A DNA stretch of 64,000 bases from Chthonomonas sp. UBA2785 (GCA_002352215.1 DEIB01000016.1:62001-126000), one strand, 5' to 3'. Counted from the stretch's first letter, positions 50,770-60,569 are shown. The notes: generated by a model from the letters alone, not told the origin. Program-made: numbers and translations.

Positions 50770-51303
50770 ATGGATATCGTTGTCCCGGCGGAGTTTCGGT
50801 ACCTCTATGAGGTGAGCGATAAGCGACCCATTACGAAGATCCCGAGCCCGATCCTTCGAGAAAAGTGCCCGCCGGTGGCCCGGGTCAACACCCGCATCAA
50901 GAACATTGGCGAAAACATGGTGCGCATGATGCGCGAAGCCAATGGCATTGGTCTGGCCGCCCCTCAGGTGGGCATCCGCGAGCGGATTGTGGTGATTAGC
51001 CCCGATGACCGCCCCATCGTGCTCATCAATCCGGAGATCACCGAGTTTTCGGAGGAGAAAGTCGTGGCTCAAGAGGGCTGCCTCAGCTTGCCCGGTCTCT
51101 ACGGGGACGTGGAGCGGTCCGAATTCGTGGTCATCAAGGGCCTGGATAAGCGCGGGCGCGAAGTGGAGTTTGAGATGGAAGGATTGGCCGCCCGCATCGC
51201 CCAGCACGAGGTAGACCACTTGGACGGCATCCTCTTTATTGACAAGGCCGACCCCGCCACGCTGCACTGGGAAACGCCGCCCTCCGAAATGGACGACAGA
51301 TGA
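50770..51303 (+). CDS. def: Peptide deformylase
   Basis: 177 residues with all three deformylase motifs: GIGLAAPQVG, GCLSLPG (EGCLSLPGLYG) and HEVDHLDG (metal ligands). The first ~20 residues are a short extension before the usual LREKCPPV region. Removes formyl from nascent Met. Overlaps fmt by four bases. Upstream frame to 50491 overlaps the DUF5916 gene and is not coding. Confidence 0.95.
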   Translation: MDIVVPAEFRYLYEVSDKRPITKIPSPILREKCPPVARVNTRIKNIGENMVRMMREANGIGLAAPQVGIRERIVVISPDDRPIVLINPEITEFSEEKVVAQEGCLSLPGLYGDVERSEFVVIKGLDKRGREVEFEMEGLAARIAQHEVDHLDGILFIDKADPATLHWETPPSEMDDR

Positions 51304-52220
51304 AGGTCGTCTTCTTCGGGACGGCTCCCTTTGCGATTCCCGCATTGGAAGCTGTGGCAGGCGTGACCACCCTCGTGGTTGCCCAGCCAGATCGCCCCAC
51401 CGGGCGCGGCCTCAAAACCGCGATGACCCCGGTCAAGGCGCGCGCGCTTGAACTGGGTTTGCCGGTCGAGACCCCCGAACGTTGCCGTCGTCCCGAAGTC
51501 ATTGAACGGCTCAAGCGGCTTGATGCCGACCTCTTTGTGGTGGCGGCCTATGGCCAAATTCTTCCCCAAGCCTTGCTGGATGTTCCTCGCTATGGGTGCG
51601 TGAATGTTCACGGCTCGCTCCTCCCGGCTTACCGTGGTGCCGCCCCGGTGCAACACGCCATCTGGAACGGAGACGCCTTCTCCGGTGTTACTTTGATGCG
51701 TATGGACGCGGGGATGGACACGGGCGACATCATCGCGATGGAAACTTGCGCCATCGCGCCCGACGAGACGGCCGGCGAACTCTATGACCGGCTGGCCACC
51801 TTGGGTGGACAGCTGATGACGGCCCACCTGGCGACCCTGGGGAGCGGCCAGTACGTGGCCACGCCTCAGGATCACACGAAGGCCACCATGGCCCCCAAGA
51901 TCTTGCCGAGCGATGCTGAAATCCCGGCGGACGAACCCTACGATCTCGCCTATCGGCGCTTCCGCGCCATGACCCCGGTGCCGGGAGCTTGGATTCAGAC
52001 CGTGTGGGGGCGCCTGAAGCTCCGTGACGTGCGTCCCGTCGCGTCCTCGGCCCCGGCTGGAACCGTGGTGGGCACCCGTCCCGAATTCGTCATTGCCTTA
52101 CCCGGGGGTGCGTTGGTGCTTCGCCAAGTGCAGCCAGAGGGTAAGAAAGCGATGCGCGGCACCGATTTTGCCAACGGCGCCCGCATTCAGCCTGGCAACC
52201 AATGGGCACCCACCCCGTAA
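51300..52220 (+). CDS. fmt: Methionyl-tRNA formyltransferase
   Basis: 306 residues: VVFFGTAPFAIPALEAV, AQPDRPTGRGLKT, VNVHGSLLPAYRGAAPVQHA (the formyl-donor site), DTGDIIAM, and a C-terminal OB-like tRNA-binding domain (ARIQPGNQW). Forms the def-fmt operon. Confidence 0.96.
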   Translation: MKVVFFGTAPFAIPALEAVAGVTTLVVAQPDRPTGRGLKTAMTPVKARALELGLPVETPERCRRPEVIERLKRLDADLFVVAAYGQILPQALLDVPRYGCVNVHGSLLPAYRGAAPVQHAIWNGDAFSGVTLMRMDAGMDTGDIIAMETCAIAPDETAGELYDRLATLGGQLMTAHLATLGSGQYVATPQDHTKATMAPKILPSDAEIPADEPYDLAYRRFRAMTPVPGAWIQTVWGRLKLRDVRPVASSAPAGTVVGTRPEFVIALPGGALVLRQVQPEGKKAMRGTDFANGARIQPGNQWAPTP

Positions 52221-52235
52221 CCGATATGAACCAAC

Positions 52236-52427
52236 ATGTGCAGAGAACGCTTTCATGGGTGCTTTTATTGGGTGATTTGCCTCGTCCTTATCGGCGTCGG
52301 CTTCTGGTGGTATCGCACCTTCATGTACCGAGAATTGGTGCCCGAGGGATATCTTCCGGGGCAGGGCCGCTATGCGGTTCAGTTCGAGACCAATCCGCCC
52401 CCTAACAACCGGGCACCATTTTCTTAA
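52236..52427 (+). CDS. Small single-pass membrane protein
   Basis: 63 residues with one strong membrane helix (FYWVICLVLIGVGFWWY) and a short soluble tail ending in NNRAPFS. Located between fmt and the TolB-like gene, 15 bases after fmt. No family recognised; may be co-transcribed with the next gene. Confidence 0.5.
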   Translation: MCRERFHGCFYWVICLVLIGVGFWWYRTFMYRELVPEGYLPGQGRYAVQFETNPPPNNRAPFS

Positions 52428-52444
52428 CTCACAACAGAACCATC

Positions 52445-53758
52445 ATGCACAAACAGAATCTTCGTCGGTTGATCATCGGGGCCGTGGCCATCATCGCCAT
52501 CTTCATCGGGTGGTCCATGTTCCGCAACTACGCCAAGGACCCGGGCGACGTGGGCACCGTGGCGAGTGAAGGCTGGGTGCTGGCCGTGGAGGACACCGAC
52601 GAGGGCTACCGCACGGTGGTCTTTAACCCCGATGGCGCCAAGACCACTTTAGGTGGAGCCGCTGACCAGGAAGACGAACTGGAGGCGACCTGGCGACCGG
52701 ACGGCAACAAGGTGATGATGATTAGCAACCGGGGTGGCGGCAGCTTTAGCGTCTACCGGTGGCAGCCCGACACCCAGGATGCCGAACTGCGCATGCCCCG
52801 CGGCACCCGGAACGCCGCAGGCTTGTGGTATCCGCAATCGGGCGATGCCCTGCAGAACGATGCGGGCATCGTAATCGTCAGCGGCCTGGTGCACAGGATT
52901 GACCAACGCACGCAGAAGTTAACGCAAATCCTCCCGCCGCCTGACATGAGCCGGGGTGGCGCGCAAGAAGAAGGCGCCAGCGGCATGAGCGGCGCGATGA
53001 GTGGGGTTTACGCCACGCTGGGCACGTCGTTCAGTGCCGCCTATTGGGCGGGGAGCGACCAAGCGCTCTACGCCGTGATGCGCCGGGAAGAAGGCGGATT
53101 CTTGCTGATCTACAACCGCCTGGGCACGGATCCCAGCGGAATGCCCTACCCGCCAACCCCGCTCGCGGCCGGCGACCGCATTGACCTGGATGTGTTGCCG
53201 AATGGGGTGGCCACCATTGCGGTGGAAGGCTACAAGTGGCCGGACCCGAATGACCCGCGCATCCCCGAGCAATACAAGAAGGATGGCGAACTGACCGTGC
53301 CTTTCGAGAACGTTCTGTTTATCGCTCGCCCCTCGGCCGAAAGTGCGGCACCCGCCTTTACCGTGGCCTTTTCGGCCAGCAACGACCAAGTGCTGCGGCA
53401 CCCAGCGTTTGCCCCGGATGGCACGGCGATTATCGCCTCGGCCGGTTCGCTTAAGGACGGGCAGTTCAAGAGCGATGCACTCATCATTTTCCCGCCCGAG
53501 GAAGGCGGCGTGCAAAAGGCGCAGCCCATCGTGCCGGGTCCGGCCGAGATGCCCGCTTGGCACCCCAACGGCAAAATGATCGTTTATGTCGGCAAGGACG
53601 ACCAAGGGCGTGGGCGCCTATTCACCATCAACTTTGAAACCCAAACGCGCAAACCGTTGGGTGAGCCCGGGAAGTTCACGAACCCCATGTTCAGCCCCAA
53701 GACGGACGAACGCGCGGGAACCGTGCCTAACCCGCCAACGCCCGCCCCGCAACCCTAA
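52445..53758 (+). CDS. Membrane-anchored TolB/WD40-like beta-propeller
   Basis: 437 residues: an N-terminal membrane anchor (LIIGAVAIIAIFIGWSM) followed by PD40/TolB-type blades, visible as repeated units of the type ATWRPDGNKVMMISNRGG, RHPAFAPDGTAIIASAG and PAWHPNGKMIVYVGKDD. A Pro-rich tail ends the protein. Probably an extracytoplasmic propeller; its role is unknown. Its end overlaps the convergent GT9 gene by 32 bases. Confidence 0.7.
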   Translation: MHKQNLRRLIIGAVAIIAIFIGWSMFRNYAKDPGDVGTVASEGWVLAVEDTDEGYRTVVFNPDGAKTTLGGAADQEDELEATWRPDGNKVMMISNRGGGSFSVYRWQPDTQDAELRMPRGTRNAAGLWYPQSGDALQNDAGIVIVSGLVHRIDQRTQKLTQILPPPDMSRGGAQEEGASGMSGAMSGVYATLGTSFSAAYWAGSDQALYAVMRREEGGFLLIYNRLGTDPSGMPYPPTPLAAGDRIDLDVLPNGVATIAVEGYKWPDPNDPRIPEQYKKDGELTVPFENVLFIARPSAESAAPAFTVAFSASNDQVLRHPAFAPDGTAIIASAGSLKDGQFKSDALIIFPPEEGGVQKAQPIVPGPAEMPAWHPNGKMIVYVGKDDQGRGRLFTINFETQTRKPLGEPGKFTNPMFSPKTDERAGTVPNPPTPAPQP

Positions 53759-54650
53759 GCACATCGTTGGGGTCGGGGTCACCCTCAAGGGTGTGGATGA
53801 ACTGCCCGTACGGACACGTCCGGCGCGGGTCGTTCACCTTGTAAATGCCCACGCAGGGGCGCCCCAGGGCGGCAGCAATGTGCGTGCTGCCGGTATCCCC
53901 GCCGATGTGGACGGCGCACCCGTGGATGAGGGCGGTGAGCTCGGCCACATTGGTGTGCCCCACCATGTCTACGGGCGGGGTCGTGCAGTGGCTTTGAACT
54001 TCTTCGAAGATCGGGCGATCGCCGGGGGCTCCCAAGAAGACCACGGGGCGTCCCCGTTCCATCAGGGCTGCGGCGAGGAGCGCGTTCTTGGCCGGCGACC
54101 AGCGCTTGCTCGCCCAGCCCGCCCCGGCGTTGATCAGGGCATAACCCGGGCCATTCACGCCTCGTTCGGCCAACTTCGCGGACACGCTGGCTTGTTCTTC
54201 CGGCGCGGGAGCGAGGCCAAAACGGGCGCGGTGCGTTTGGCAGCCCAGGGCTCGGGCGACGTCCACGTATTGGTCCACCACGTGCAGGCTGCTGGGGTCG
54301 GGCATCACGGGGCTAGAGAACAGCCGCGCCCCCTCACGCTGCCAGTGGAACCCCAAGCGGCGCTTGGCGCGGGCCGCGCTCACCAGCAAACCGGATTTGA
54401 GCAGCCCCTGCATATCCAGGGCCACGTCAAATTCGCCTAACTCCTTCACCCAGGCCCGCTTCTTGAGCTGGGATTTCTCGATGGTAATGACTTCGTCAAT
54501 GGCGTCGCACTGCTTGGCCAGGGCGGCGAACCGCTTGTCCGCGATCCACACGATCTCGGTGGCGATGCCTTCGTCCTTCAGCGCGCAGGCCACCGGCAGG
54601 GTGCAGCACACGTCCCCCAGGGCGCTCAACCTTACGATGAGGACGCGCAC
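53727..54650 (-). CDS. Glycosyltransferase family 9 (heptosyltransferase-like) 2
   Basis: 307 residues, GTG start. GT9 pattern: VLIVRLSALGDVCCTLPVA at the N-terminus and INAGAGWASKRWSPAKNALLAAA / VHIGGDTGSTHIAAALGRPCVGIY at the C-terminal half (nucleotide-sugar binding). Adds a sugar to LPS inner core, by analogy with WaaC/WaaF. Overlaps the previous gene in the run by 19 bases. Confidence 0.83.
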   Translation of the reverse strand: MRVLIVRLSALGDVCCTLPVACALKDEGIATEIVWIADKRFAALAKQCDAIDEVITIEKSQLKKRAWVKELGEFDVALDMQGLLKSGLLVSAARAKRRLGFHWQREGARLFSSPVMPDPSSLHVVDQYVDVARALGCQTHRARFGLAPAPEEQASVSAKLAERGVNGPGYALINAGAGWASKRWSPAKNALLAAALMERGRPVVFLGAPGDRPIFEEVQSHCTTPPVDMVGHTNVAELTALIHGCAVHIGGDTGSTHIAAALGRPCVGIYKVNDPRRTCPYGQFIHTLEGDPDPNDVLRVAGRALAG

Positions 54651-55594
54651 GTTTCCTCCAATAGCTCTTGGGCGGCGTGGATCACGTCCGCCGGGTCGGA
54701 ATCATCCGCCCGCATCCCGCCGTGGATGATGCGGCCCTGCGTGGTGTAGGGGCGGAATCGCTCGGGGCGATTCTTGCTAAATACGCTCACCACCGGCACG
54801 CCGTAGGCGGCGGCCATGTGCCCGGTGCCGGTGTCGGCGGCCACGTGGAGGTGGCTAGCGGCCACCAGCGCCATGGAGGTGCGCAGGTCATACGCCCCGA
54901 CGCGGTTGATCACTTGGTCGTGCGGAATTTCGGGGTCGCCCGGGCCTCCGACGGCGACGATTTGGGTTCCGGGTGCGACCAACCCGGCCGCCACCTCCGC
55001 CCACTTCTCAGGGGCGAACCGCTTGACGGACTCTGTGGCTCCGGTCTGGATCGTGATCAGTCGGCCCGGAAACTCAGCGCGGAACGCCGCGACTTCGGCG
55101 TCCAAGTTGGGCATGATCGGGCGCTCGGGAGTTTCCAGAGGAGAGATCAATCGGGCAGCTGCCATCGCTCGGTCCACTTCGTGCGTCACGTCCCCGGCGA
55201 GGGCGGCCGGAGGGTTCAGCGTTCGCGCCAGGGCGTCGGTGGCGCGGGTGCTGATGCGCCGCTTGGCCCCAGAAAGCCGCAGGGCCAAAGCCGTCTTACT
55301 GTGCCCCTGAAAGTCAAACCCGACATCAAAATTGAGTTGCCGCAGGCGCATCCACTGCGCCCACTGCTCCCGGAAAGCCGCCGGGCCGCTCATGTTCTTC
55401 CAGCGCCGACGGTCAAACACTACCACCTCGTTCACCAGGTCCGGCACGGCTAGCACCGGCACCGGCTCGCGTTGCACCGCCCAGCCGATGAACGCCTCGG
55501 GGAACTGGCGGCGCAGCGCCGTCGCCGCCCACGCGGCCATCACGCAGTCGCCAATGGCGGCGAACCGCACAACGAGGATGCGAGGCGCGCTCAC
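54632..55594 (-). CDS. Glycosyltransferase family 9 (heptosyltransferase-like) 1
   Basis: 320 residues from GTG at 55594, which overlaps the lpxL stop (GTGA). N-terminal ILVVRFAAIGDCVMAAWAAT and C-terminal ITIQTGATESVKRFAPEKWAE and LHVAADTGTGHMAAAYGVPVVSVF are the GT9 markers. Together with the downstream GT9 it should build part of the LPS core. A longer start at 55624 is possible but would overlap lpxL more. Confidence 0.83.
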   Translation of the reverse strand: MSAPRILVVRFAAIGDCVMAAWAATALRRQFPEAFIGWAVQREPVPVLAVPDLVNEVVVFDRRRWKNMSGPAAFREQWAQWMRLRQLNFDVGFDFQGHSKTALALRLSGAKRRISTRATDALARTLNPPAALAGDVTHEVDRAMAAARLISPLETPERPIMPNLDAEVAAFRAEFPGRLITIQTGATESVKRFAPEKWAEVAAGLVAPGTQIVAVGGPGDPEIPHDQVINRVGAYDLRTSMALVAASHLHVAADTGTGHMAAAYGVPVVSVFSKNRPERFRPYTTQGRIIHGGMRADDSDPADVIHAAQELLEETCASSS

Positions 55595-56481
55595 AGCAGC
55601 CCCTTGCGGCGGGCGGCCCGCCACCGGTCATGAATCCACAGCCACTGCGCCGGGCGGGTGCGGATCTGCTCTTCTAGCCAAGCGTGCACCGCCTGCATCG
55701 TCGCCACCCCCTTCTCGCCTTCGGGGGTGACCATGAGGGGCGTAAAGAAGTGAATCTCATACTGCCCCACGCCGGTGCGCCAACACACGGCGGGCAGGAT
55801 GGGGGCGCGGGTGCGTTCGTGAATCACGCCCAGGCCGAGGTTCGTCCCCGCGGGGTGCCCGAAGAACGGCACGAACGCGCTGGAGTCGTTCTGGTCGCTG
55901 AGGATGCCGACGATTTGGTTGGCCTTGAGCGCATCGAGGATCGGGCGGGTGGCCTCGCCGCGCGGAATGATGGTGGTGCCAGACGCCCGCCGAAGATCGT
56001 TGATGATGCGATCGACGCCGCCGGTGTCGGCGGAACGAATGACCACATTGAGGGGGTAGCCCGAGCGCGACAGCCACGCGGCCATGCGCTCCCAGTGCCC
56101 CAGGTGGCCGGTGGCCAGCAGCACGCCACGCCCTTCGGCCAGGGCGGCTTCCAGGTTCTCGCGCCCCACCACGGTGATCTTGCTCTCCAGTTCGGGCAAG
56201 GGCCGCTCGGCATAGGCTAAGAAATCCGCGCTCACGGTGCCGAAGTGTTCGTAAACCTCGCGGATCACTCTTGCCCGGTCTTCCGCCGACCACTCGGGGA
56301 ACACCATCGCCAGGTTGCGGTCCGCCACTTCGGTGCGTCGCCCTACCCGCTGAAGGATGCGGCCCCACCGTCGCCCCGTAGCCTCGATCACCTCATCCGG
56401 GCGACCGACCAACCGACGCCGGAGCGTGCGGAGCAGCCACTCCCCCGCTTTGCCGACCAGGGCCTTCCGACGTTGACTCAT
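55591..56481 (-). CDS. lpxL: Lipid A acyltransferase (LpxL/HtrB family)
   Basis: 296 residues from ATG at 56481. Contains ATGHLGHWERMA with the catalytic H-x4-E, then VGILSDQNDSSAFVPFFGHPAGTNLG for substrate binding. Membrane-peripheral enzyme that adds secondary acyl chains to lipid A. Begins four bases after lpxK ends. Whether it prefers laurate or another chain cannot be seen. Confidence 0.85.
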   Translation of the reverse strand: MSQRRKALVGKAGEWLLRTLRRRLVGRPDEVIEATGRRWGRILQRVGRRTEVADRNLAMVFPEWSAEDRARVIREVYEHFGTVSADFLAYAERPLPELESKITVVGRENLEAALAEGRGVLLATGHLGHWERMAAWLSRSGYPLNVVIRSADTGGVDRIINDLRRASGTTIIPRGEATRPILDALKANQIVGILSDQNDSSAFVPFFGHPAGTNLGLGVIHERTRAPILPAVCWRTGVGQYEIHFFTPLMVTPEGEKGVATMQAVHAWLEEQIRTRPAQWLWIHDRWRAARRKGLL

Positions 56482-56485
56482 AGAA

Positions 56486-57457
56486 CTACTTCGCGGCAAT
56501 GCGAGCGCCCAGCCACTCGGCGAATTCCGCCGTCGGCTCGATCGTGACGCCGTACTGCAGGATTCCCCAAGCTCTCGATTCTACGTCGGGCCGTTGCCGA
56601 ATCTTGACCCAGTCCTTCGCCGTGGTGAGAATGGGCAGGTCCGCCGGGATGCGGCTCAGGAGCTGCGGATCATCGAGCGGGTCGTGATCGGGGCGGGCCA
56701 CCCCGCTGGCTACGTCATAACCCAAGTGCTCGGCCGTCATCACCATGCGGTGCGGATAGGCGATGGCCGTGAGGGTGGCCACCCGCGCGGGCGGCCTCAC
56801 TTCGCTTTTCGTCCACTCAATCCCTCGAATGAACGGCCGGACTGAGAATTGATCGTTCGGCAAGAGCAAGTCGGCTTTGCGCCGCCCCGCCCCACGGGGC
56901 TCACGGTATGGCCCGGCGGGGAGGCAGAACGAGTTCACCGGCCGCTCGGGGTCCAGAACAATGCTCACATCCTTCCGCAGCGGCAGATGCTGAAACCCGT
57001 CGTCCATTAATAGCACCGCACCGGGGTGATGCGCGGCCACTAAGGCGGCGGCATCCACCCGCTTGCGTCCCACCACCAGCGGCACATCGGGCAAAGCCTC
57101 ACGGATCATGGCGGGTTCATCCCCCCATTCCTTCGGGTCGAGCGGCCCGGCCGGGGCCAAGCTCGCCCCCTCTTGGCGAGGACTCCGGTACCCGTTGCAC
57201 CCAATCACCACCTCGCGCCCCTGCCCCTGCAACACCTGCGCGACGTGGATGACCACCGGCGATTTGCCACTGCCCCCCACTCGCAGGTTGCCGATGCACA
57301 CGATGGGCGCGTGCGGCTGCTGGGGCCGCTTGATCCCGAGCTTATACATCAGCTCGTAGCTCATCCAGCCGATGGCGTACAGCCCGGCGAGCGGGAGCAT
57401 CACCCACGATTCGATGTCTCGTCGGTCCGATTCAAACTCGCGCTGGATGACTCCCAT
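56486..57457 (-). CDS. lpxK: Tetraacyldisaccharide 4'-kinase
   Basis: 323 residues. One membrane-associated helix (WVMLPLAGLYAIGWMSYELMY), then CIGNLRVGGSGKSPVVIHVA with the P-loop, VVGRKRVDAAAL, LLMDDGFQHLPLRKDVSI (the DDGFQH motif of LpxK) and AFPHRF-type region. Phosphorylates lipid A at the 4' position. Lies 15 bases downstream of polA. Confidence 0.93.
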   Translation of the reverse strand: MGVIQREFESDRRDIESWVMLPLAGLYAIGWMSYELMYKLGIKRPQQPHAPIVCIGNLRVGGSGKSPVVIHVAQVLQGQGREVVIGCNGYRSPRQEGASLAPAGPLDPKEWGDEPAMIREALPDVPLVVGRKRVDAAALVAAHHPGAVLLMDDGFQHLPLRKDVSIVLDPERPVNSFCLPAGPYREPRGAGRRKADLLLPNDQFSVRPFIRGIEWTKSEVRPPARVATLTAIAYPHRMVMTAEHLGYDVASGVARPDHDPLDDPQLLSRIPADLPILTTAKDWVKIRQRPDVESRAWGILQYGVTIEPTAEFAEWLGARIAAK

Positions 57458-57472
57458 GGTGGCTAGAGAGGC

Positions 57473-60079
57473 TCAGCTCGGGCGGGCGATGGGGGTCATG
57501 TCCAGCCAGTTCGGGCCGATCTTGGCGTCCACTTCCACCGGAACATTAAGCGGCAGCGCCTGCTCCATGGCCTCGCGGATGGGTTCCAGCGGGGCGTGTT
57601 GCCCCTGCGGAACCTCGAACACCAGTTCGTCGTGCACCTGCAGCAGCATGCGGATGCCGGTGCCTTCCAGCAGCTTCGGCATGCGTAGCATAGCGAGCTT
57701 GATCATGTCGGCGGCAGTGCCCTGAATGGGGGCGTTCATGGCTTGGCGCTCGGCGTACTGCCGGGCCGTGCGGTTGCCCGCGTGGATGTCCGAGAAGTAG
57801 CGGCGGCGGCCCGTCATGGTCACCGTGAAACCTCGGCTGCGGGCGTCTTCCACCACGATCTCGGTGAAGGCCTTCACGCGCGGGAAGCGTTCGTTGTACT
57901 GCTTGATAAGGGCCTTGGCCTCGCTGACCCCGAACCCGGTGCCGAGTTGCTGGGCCAAGCCGTATTCGGTCACCCCGTACAGCACCGCGTAGTTCAGCAT
58001 CTTGGCCAGGCGGCGCTGCTCCTTGCTCACGGCCTCGGTTTCCATCCCGAACATCAGCCCGGCGGTGACAGAGTGGACGTCCACGTGGTCGCGGAAGGCC
58101 TGCGTCAAGGCTTCGTCTTCGCACATGTGCGCCAAGATGCGGAGCTCGATCTGGCTGTAGTCAAAGCTGGCCAATTCGAACCCGTCGGCCGGGATGAACG
58201 CCCGCCGAATCTGCCGCCCCAACTCCGTGCGGATGGGGATGTTCTGCAGGTTGGGTTCATTGCTGCTCAGGCGGCCCGTGGCGGCCACGGTCTGGTTGAA
58301 CTTGGTGTGCAGCCGCTGGTCGTCGGCCACCAGCCGGGGGAGCGCATCGGCGTAGGTGCCGCGCAGCTTGGTGAGTTCGCGGTAATGCAGGATTTCGGCG
58401 GCGATGGGGTGCTCAATGGCGAGATCCGCCAGCACTTCCACCCCGGTCGCCCAGCCCGTCTTGGTGGGCTTGCCCCCGGGCAGTTGCATGCGCTCAAACA
58501 GCACTTCCCCGATCTGCTTGGGTGAACCCAGGTTGAACTCTTCGCCCGCAATCTCCCACGCGCGGCGCTGAATCTCGACCACTTCTTCGCCCAGCCGCGA
58601 GCTGTATTCGCGCAGGTAATCGGGGTCCAGCCGAATCCCCCAGTCCTCCATGTCGGCCAGGATCGGCACCAACGGCCCTTCGATGTCTTGGTACACCGCC
58701 GTCTGCTTCTCGGCCTCGAGGCGAGCGGCCATCACCTCGCGCAGCGGGTGGAGATAAAGCACCCGGTGGTCCGGGTTGGGCGGGCGCACCCCGTCCAAAT
58801 AGCCCGCCAGCAGGTCATCCAGTTCGTAGTTCGTCCGCCCGCTTTGCAGCACGTAGGCGGCCAGCATGGTGTCGAATCCCGGGGCCGTCCAAGTGTCCAG
58901 GCCGTGGAAAACTGGCTTGACATCGTGCCCGGTGGCGCGGGAGGGGTCTTGCGCCAGAAGCTCGCGCACCACCGACCAAGGCGCGTAAGCCAGGCGGGTG
59001 CCGACGGCCACAGTGCCTTCGCCCGCGTCTTCTTCATCAAACATCCCGGGCTGGGCGGCGGCGCGCGGCGGCATCAACGCCCAAGGGGCATCGCCCACAA
59101 ACTTCTGCAGGGCGGCGAGGTCGCGGGGGCGAGCGGTTTCGGTCGGCTCAAGGGCCTCGCGCTCCACGGCGGCCACCACCACGGGAGCGTCACTGGCTTG
59201 CGCGTAGGCGGCCAACACCTGCGGCACCTTGCGCGAAAACTGTCGGAATTCCAACGACTGCATCATCGCCACCGCTTCGTTGATCTGCTCGGCCGTGAGG
59301 GCGTAGGGCGCGAAGTCGTATTCCAGCGGCACATCGCGGATGATCGTGGCGAGCCACTTGCTCTTGCGCATTTGCTCTTCGTTGCCCACGATCTTCTTGC
59401 GGAACTTCTCCGGCACCTCGTCCATGCGTTCCAGCAGGTCTTCGATGGTCGCGAACTGCTGCAGCAGCGCCGACGCCGACTTGTCGCCAATCCCGGGCAC
59501 GCCCGGGATGTTGTCGCTGGTGTCGCCCACCAGGGCCTTGTAATCGGGGATGGCTTCAGGGCCGAAGCCGTAGCGTTCTCGCACCGCGTCGGGGTCGTAC
59601 ATCACCACGTCGCTCACCCCGCGCCGGGTCGTCATCACGGTCACGGCATGGTCCACCAGTTGCAGGTTATCGAGGTCGCCGGTAACGATGATGGTGTCGT
59701 AGCCGTTGGTTTCGCCCAGGTAGCTTAGGGTACCGACCACGTCGTCGGCTTCATAGCCGGGCATCTCCATCACCGGCAGATGGAAGGCGCGCACCAATTC
59801 GCGCACGAATTCCAGCTGCTGGTTGAGCTCATTGGGCGTCTCGCGGCGGGTGCCCTTGTACTCCGCGTACTCGGCGTGGCGGAAGGTCTTCCCCGGCGGG
59901 TCCAGGCACACCACCAGCGCATCCGGCTTGTGCTCGGTCAGCAGCGAGAGCAACATTCCGGTAAACCCAAACAGCGCGTTGGTGGGCCGCCCATCGCTCG
60001 TGCTCATGAAGCCGGTGCCGTAAAACGCCCGGAACATGAGGCTGAAGCCATCGATGAGGATGAGTCGGCGCGCGGCCAT
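57473..60079 (-). CDS. polA: DNA polymerase I
   Basis: 868 residues. N-terminal 5'-3' exonuclease (ALVVCLDPPGKTFRH, YEADDVVGTL, GDLDNLQLV, GVPGIGDKSA); C-terminal polymerase with motif A DYSQIELRILAH, motif B RRLAKMLNYAVLYG and motif C QVHDELVFEV. The 3'-5' exonuclease region (about 300-460) has lost the D-x-E pair, although FDTMLAAYVL remains, so proofreading is probably absent. Heads the minus-strand run polA-lpxK-lpxL-GT9-GT9. Confidence 0.96.
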   Translation of the reverse strand: MAARRLILIDGFSLMFRAFYGTGFMSTSDGRPTNALFGFTGMLLSLLTEHKPDALVVCLDPPGKTFRHAEYAEYKGTRRETPNELNQQLEFVRELVRAFHLPVMEMPGYEADDVVGTLSYLGETNGYDTIIVTGDLDNLQLVDHAVTVMTTRRGVSDVVMYDPDAVRERYGFGPEAIPDYKALVGDTSDNIPGVPGIGDKSASALLQQFATIEDLLERMDEVPEKFRKKIVGNEEQMRKSKWLATIIRDVPLEYDFAPYALTAEQINEAVAMMQSLEFRQFSRKVPQVLAAYAQASDAPVVVAAVEREALEPTETARPRDLAALQKFVGDAPWALMPPRAAAQPGMFDEEDAGEGTVAVGTRLAYAPWSVVRELLAQDPSRATGHDVKPVFHGLDTWTAPGFDTMLAAYVLQSGRTNYELDDLLAGYLDGVRPPNPDHRVLYLHPLREVMAARLEAEKQTAVYQDIEGPLVPILADMEDWGIRLDPDYLREYSSRLGEEVVEIQRRAWEIAGEEFNLGSPKQIGEVLFERMQLPGGKPTKTGWATGVEVLADLAIEHPIAAEILHYRELTKLRGTYADALPRLVADDQRLHTKFNQTVAATGRLSSNEPNLQNIPIRTELGRQIRRAFIPADGFELASFDYSQIELRILAHMCEDEALTQAFRDHVDVHSVTAGLMFGMETEAVSKEQRRLAKMLNYAVLYGVTEYGLAQQLGTGFGVSEAKALIKQYNERFPRVKAFTEIVVEDARSRGFTVTMTGRRRYFSDIHAGNRTARQYAERQAMNAPIQGTAADMIKLAMLRMPKLLEGTGIRMLLQVHDELVFEVPQGQHAPLEPIREAMEQALPLNVPVEVDAKIGPNWLDMTPIARPS

Positions 60080-60203
60080 GGCGGCAAGTTACCCCCACAA
60101 AATGCAACGGCAGGGCCCCGGAAAGGGTATCATTGGGGGTGCGGGAGGAACGGCCCGCGTTGGGCGGAAACGCTCAATCTCCGTTTAGGGGAAGGTTCAA
60201 AGA

Positions 60204-60533
60204 ATGATTTATCGGCCGGTACGTTATGAACAAATGATGAAAGCCGCCGAAGGGATGGACGTCCGAGCACGACGAATGTTCGAAGGGATGGCCATCTACA
60301 GCGGCGAGAAGATGTTTGCCTACTTGGTAGGAGAAGATATTGGCCTGAAGTTATCACCCGAGGACCGATTCGCCGCCATGGAGCTGGGAGCCGATGAACT
60401 TCGCGCCAACCCTGATGCCGAACCCATGAAGGAATACGTGCGGATGCCGCGCAATGTCCTTGACAACTACGACACTTTTGTGACGTGGGTGCAACGCAGC
60501 GCCACGTACGCGACGGGCCAATCCATTAACTAA
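60204..60533 (+). CDS. TfoX N-terminal domain-like protein
   Basis: 109 residues. The YSGEKMFAYLVGEDIGLKLSPEDR region matches the TfoX N-terminal pattern (K-M-F-A/G...x-L-K-L-x-P-E-D-R). Full TfoX/Sxy competence regulators also carry a C-terminal domain, missing here. GGGGAAGG lies a normal distance upstream and a TATCAT box at 60128. Often such short proteins are of unknown function. Confidence 0.65.
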   Translation: MIYRPVRYEQMMKAAEGMDVRARRMFEGMAIYSGEKMFAYLVGEDIGLKLSPEDRFAAMELGADELRANPDAEPMKEYVRMPRNVLDNYDTFVTWVQRSATYATGQSIN

Positions 60534-60569
60534 GCCCTCATGATCCCGGTGCCGATGGCACCAAACCCG

